Assembly: GCA_036005185.1 (NCBI GenBank)
Contig: DASYQS010000011.1
Location: 1 to 64,000, forward strand
Length of the DNA: 64,000 nt
Reading direction: 5' to 3'
Origin: VBAU01 sp036005185
GTDB lineage: Bacteria > Bacteroidota > Bacteroidia > Chitinophagales > Chitinophagaceae
Part shown: piece after piece, positions 63,220 to 64,000 of the stretch
Numbering within the stretch: the first letter of the stretch is position 1
Layout: each line of letters opens with the position of its first letter
Program-made: the position numbers and the translations under genes
The notes under the pieces: generated by a model
What the model was told of the DNA's origin: nothing
What the model saw: only the letters and a program-made list of their open reading frames with translations
The model's database searches: none

Positions 63220-63227
63220 CAAAATTA
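63220..63227 (-). promoter_or_regulatory. -7 promoter element before the TPP riboswitch
   Basis: On the minus strand TAATTTTG is an exact TAnnTTTG match, 9 nt upstream of the riboswitch. It is well placed to start the leader transcript. A TTG lies 13 nt further upstream, closer than the usual 19 nt. Confidence 0.5.
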
Positions 63228-63294
63228 AGGGAGAAAGTTTCAAAATCTGTAACTTTTATACCATCCCTTTCGTACTACAGCAAATTCAACTATT

Positions 63295-64000
63295 ATGAAG
63301 AAAATAGTCATCTCTATTTTTTTGGCTGGTTTGTCAATCTCAATGTTTGCTCAAAAAACAACCAACGATCCCAATGTAGAGAAAAGAAAACTATCTGGTT
63401 TCCACGGAATAGAAGTTTCACACGGTATTGACCTTTATCTGAGTCAGGGAGAAGAGACAGTTGCCGTAAGCGCTTCAGAAATCAAATACCGCGACAAGAT
63501 AAAAACAGAGGTGAAGAATGGTGTTCTTAAAATTTGGTACGACTATAATTTAAATGCTGTATTTGAAAAAGGAGACAAAAAATTAAAAGCATACGTGTCA
63601 TACAAAAACCTTGATATGCTGCAGGCAAGCGGGGGATCAGACATATTTGTTGATGGAAGCATTTCCGGGTCAAAACTATCGTTAGATATTTCCGGAGGAT
63701 CCGATTTTCAGGGAAAAGTAAATTTAGGTGAAATGAAAGTGGATGCATCAGGAGGTTCTGATGTAAATATTTCAGGAACTGCAAAAAGCCTTAGCATCGA
63801 TGCAAGCGGAGGTAGTGATTTTAAAGGTTATGAATTGATCACTGACAACTGCACAGTTGATGCCAGCGGAGGTAGTGATGTTCAAATTACGGTGAACAAA
63901 GAACTGAATGCCAGTTCCAGTGGTGGAAGCGATATATATTATAGGGGCAGTGGCATGATCAAAAATTTAAAAACCAGCAACTCTAATATTAAAAAAGTAA
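63295..64000 (+). CDS. DUF2807 (GIN-type) adhesin-head-like protein, partial
   Basis: The gene starts at the ATG at 63295 and is still open at the window end, so only 235 codons are seen. Signal peptide MKKIVISIFLAGLSISMFAQ is followed by FHGIEVSHGIDLYLSQGEE, the usual start of the DUF2807 putative auto-transporter adhesin head domain. The rest is a repeating beta-solenoid in which the tripeptide-rich motif (A/I)SGGSD occurs five times plus a variant SSGGSD, about one every 18-22 residues. It should be exported. Function is unknown. Confidence 0.9.
   Translation, partial: MKKIVISIFLAGLSISMFAQKTTNDPNVEKRKLSGFHGIEVSHGIDLYLSQGEETVAVSASEIKYRDKIKTEVKNGVLKIWYDYNLNAVFEKGDKKLKAYVSYKNLDMLQASGGSDIFVDGSISGSKLSLDISGGSDFQGKVNLGEMKVDASGGSDVNISGTAKSLSIDASGGSDFKGYELITDNCTVDASGGSDVQITVNKELNASSSGGSDIYYRGSGMIKNLKTSNSNIKKV

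Noticed and set aside
63600..63930. Possible CRISPR or tandem DNA repeat
   Set aside because: The repetition is at protein level (SGGSD turns of a DUF2807 solenoid) with varied codons and no constant spacers.

Overview
The window looks like part of a chromosome from a Bacteroidota bacterium, most likely of the class Chitinophagia (family Chitinophagaceae or close to it). This is inferred from the AT-rich DNA, three SusC/SusD pairs, a cargo protein with a type IX secretion (T9SS) sorting domain, a PorE-like protein, LytS/LytTR signalling, DUF3467 and DUF1735 proteins, and promoters of the Bacteroidota form TTG-N19-21-TAnnTTTG. No species is named because nothing in the sequence fixes one.

Layout. 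1-640: the 3' end of a 23S rRNA gene, a 5S rRNA gene and a terminator. 700-2,800: small lipoproteins and a decayed beta-helix protein. 2,900-13,250: an MFS transporter, an M14 carboxypeptidase, ribosomal protein S20, the 2-oxoglutarate dehydrogenase E1 and E2 genes (sucAB), a lipoprotein beside its broken paralogue, and an RsmB-type rRNA methyltransferase. 13,270-25,980 (mostly minus strand): a subtilase secreted by T9SS, a lipoprotein, mnmA carrying a palindromic repeat inside its reading frame, a vanadium-haloperoxidase-like protein and a fragment of a second copy, an AraC regulator, a PepSY-like protein, a LytTR/LytS two-component system and dprA. 26,000-32,640: a PorE-like OmpA protein, queE, folD and a coupled pair of outer-membrane proteins.

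32,640-51,200 is the main accessory block: three consecutive SusC/SusD pairs, the second and third followed by two surface lipoproteins each (DUF5011 and lipid-binding; DUF1735 and IPT/NHL). It has no glycoside hydrolase, peptidase, sulfatase, sigma/anti-sigma pair or hybrid sensor. It therefore reads as a binding and uptake locus whose substrate cannot be told from the sequence. The three units share upstream DNA: a GCGCAGCA element before each susC, and a longer block-conserved leader before the first two.

51,300-64,000 returns to core functions: DUF3467, ispH, a GH13 alpha-amylase, an HtrA protease, a LuxC-type acyl-CoA reductase divergent from a ferredoxin, a candidate small RNA with three hairpins, a ddl-PASTA-rhodanese operon, and a TonB-dependent receptor under a TPP riboswitch, which points to uptake of thiamine or a precursor. 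The window ends inside a DUF2807 adhesin-head-like protein.

No CRISPR array, prophage, insertion sequence, transposase, integrase or tRNA was seen. The most unusual signals are the repeat inside mnmA, the lipoyl-protein linker that resembles the intergenic word repeats of this genome, the conserved susC leaders, and the candidate small RNA at about 58,405-58,505.
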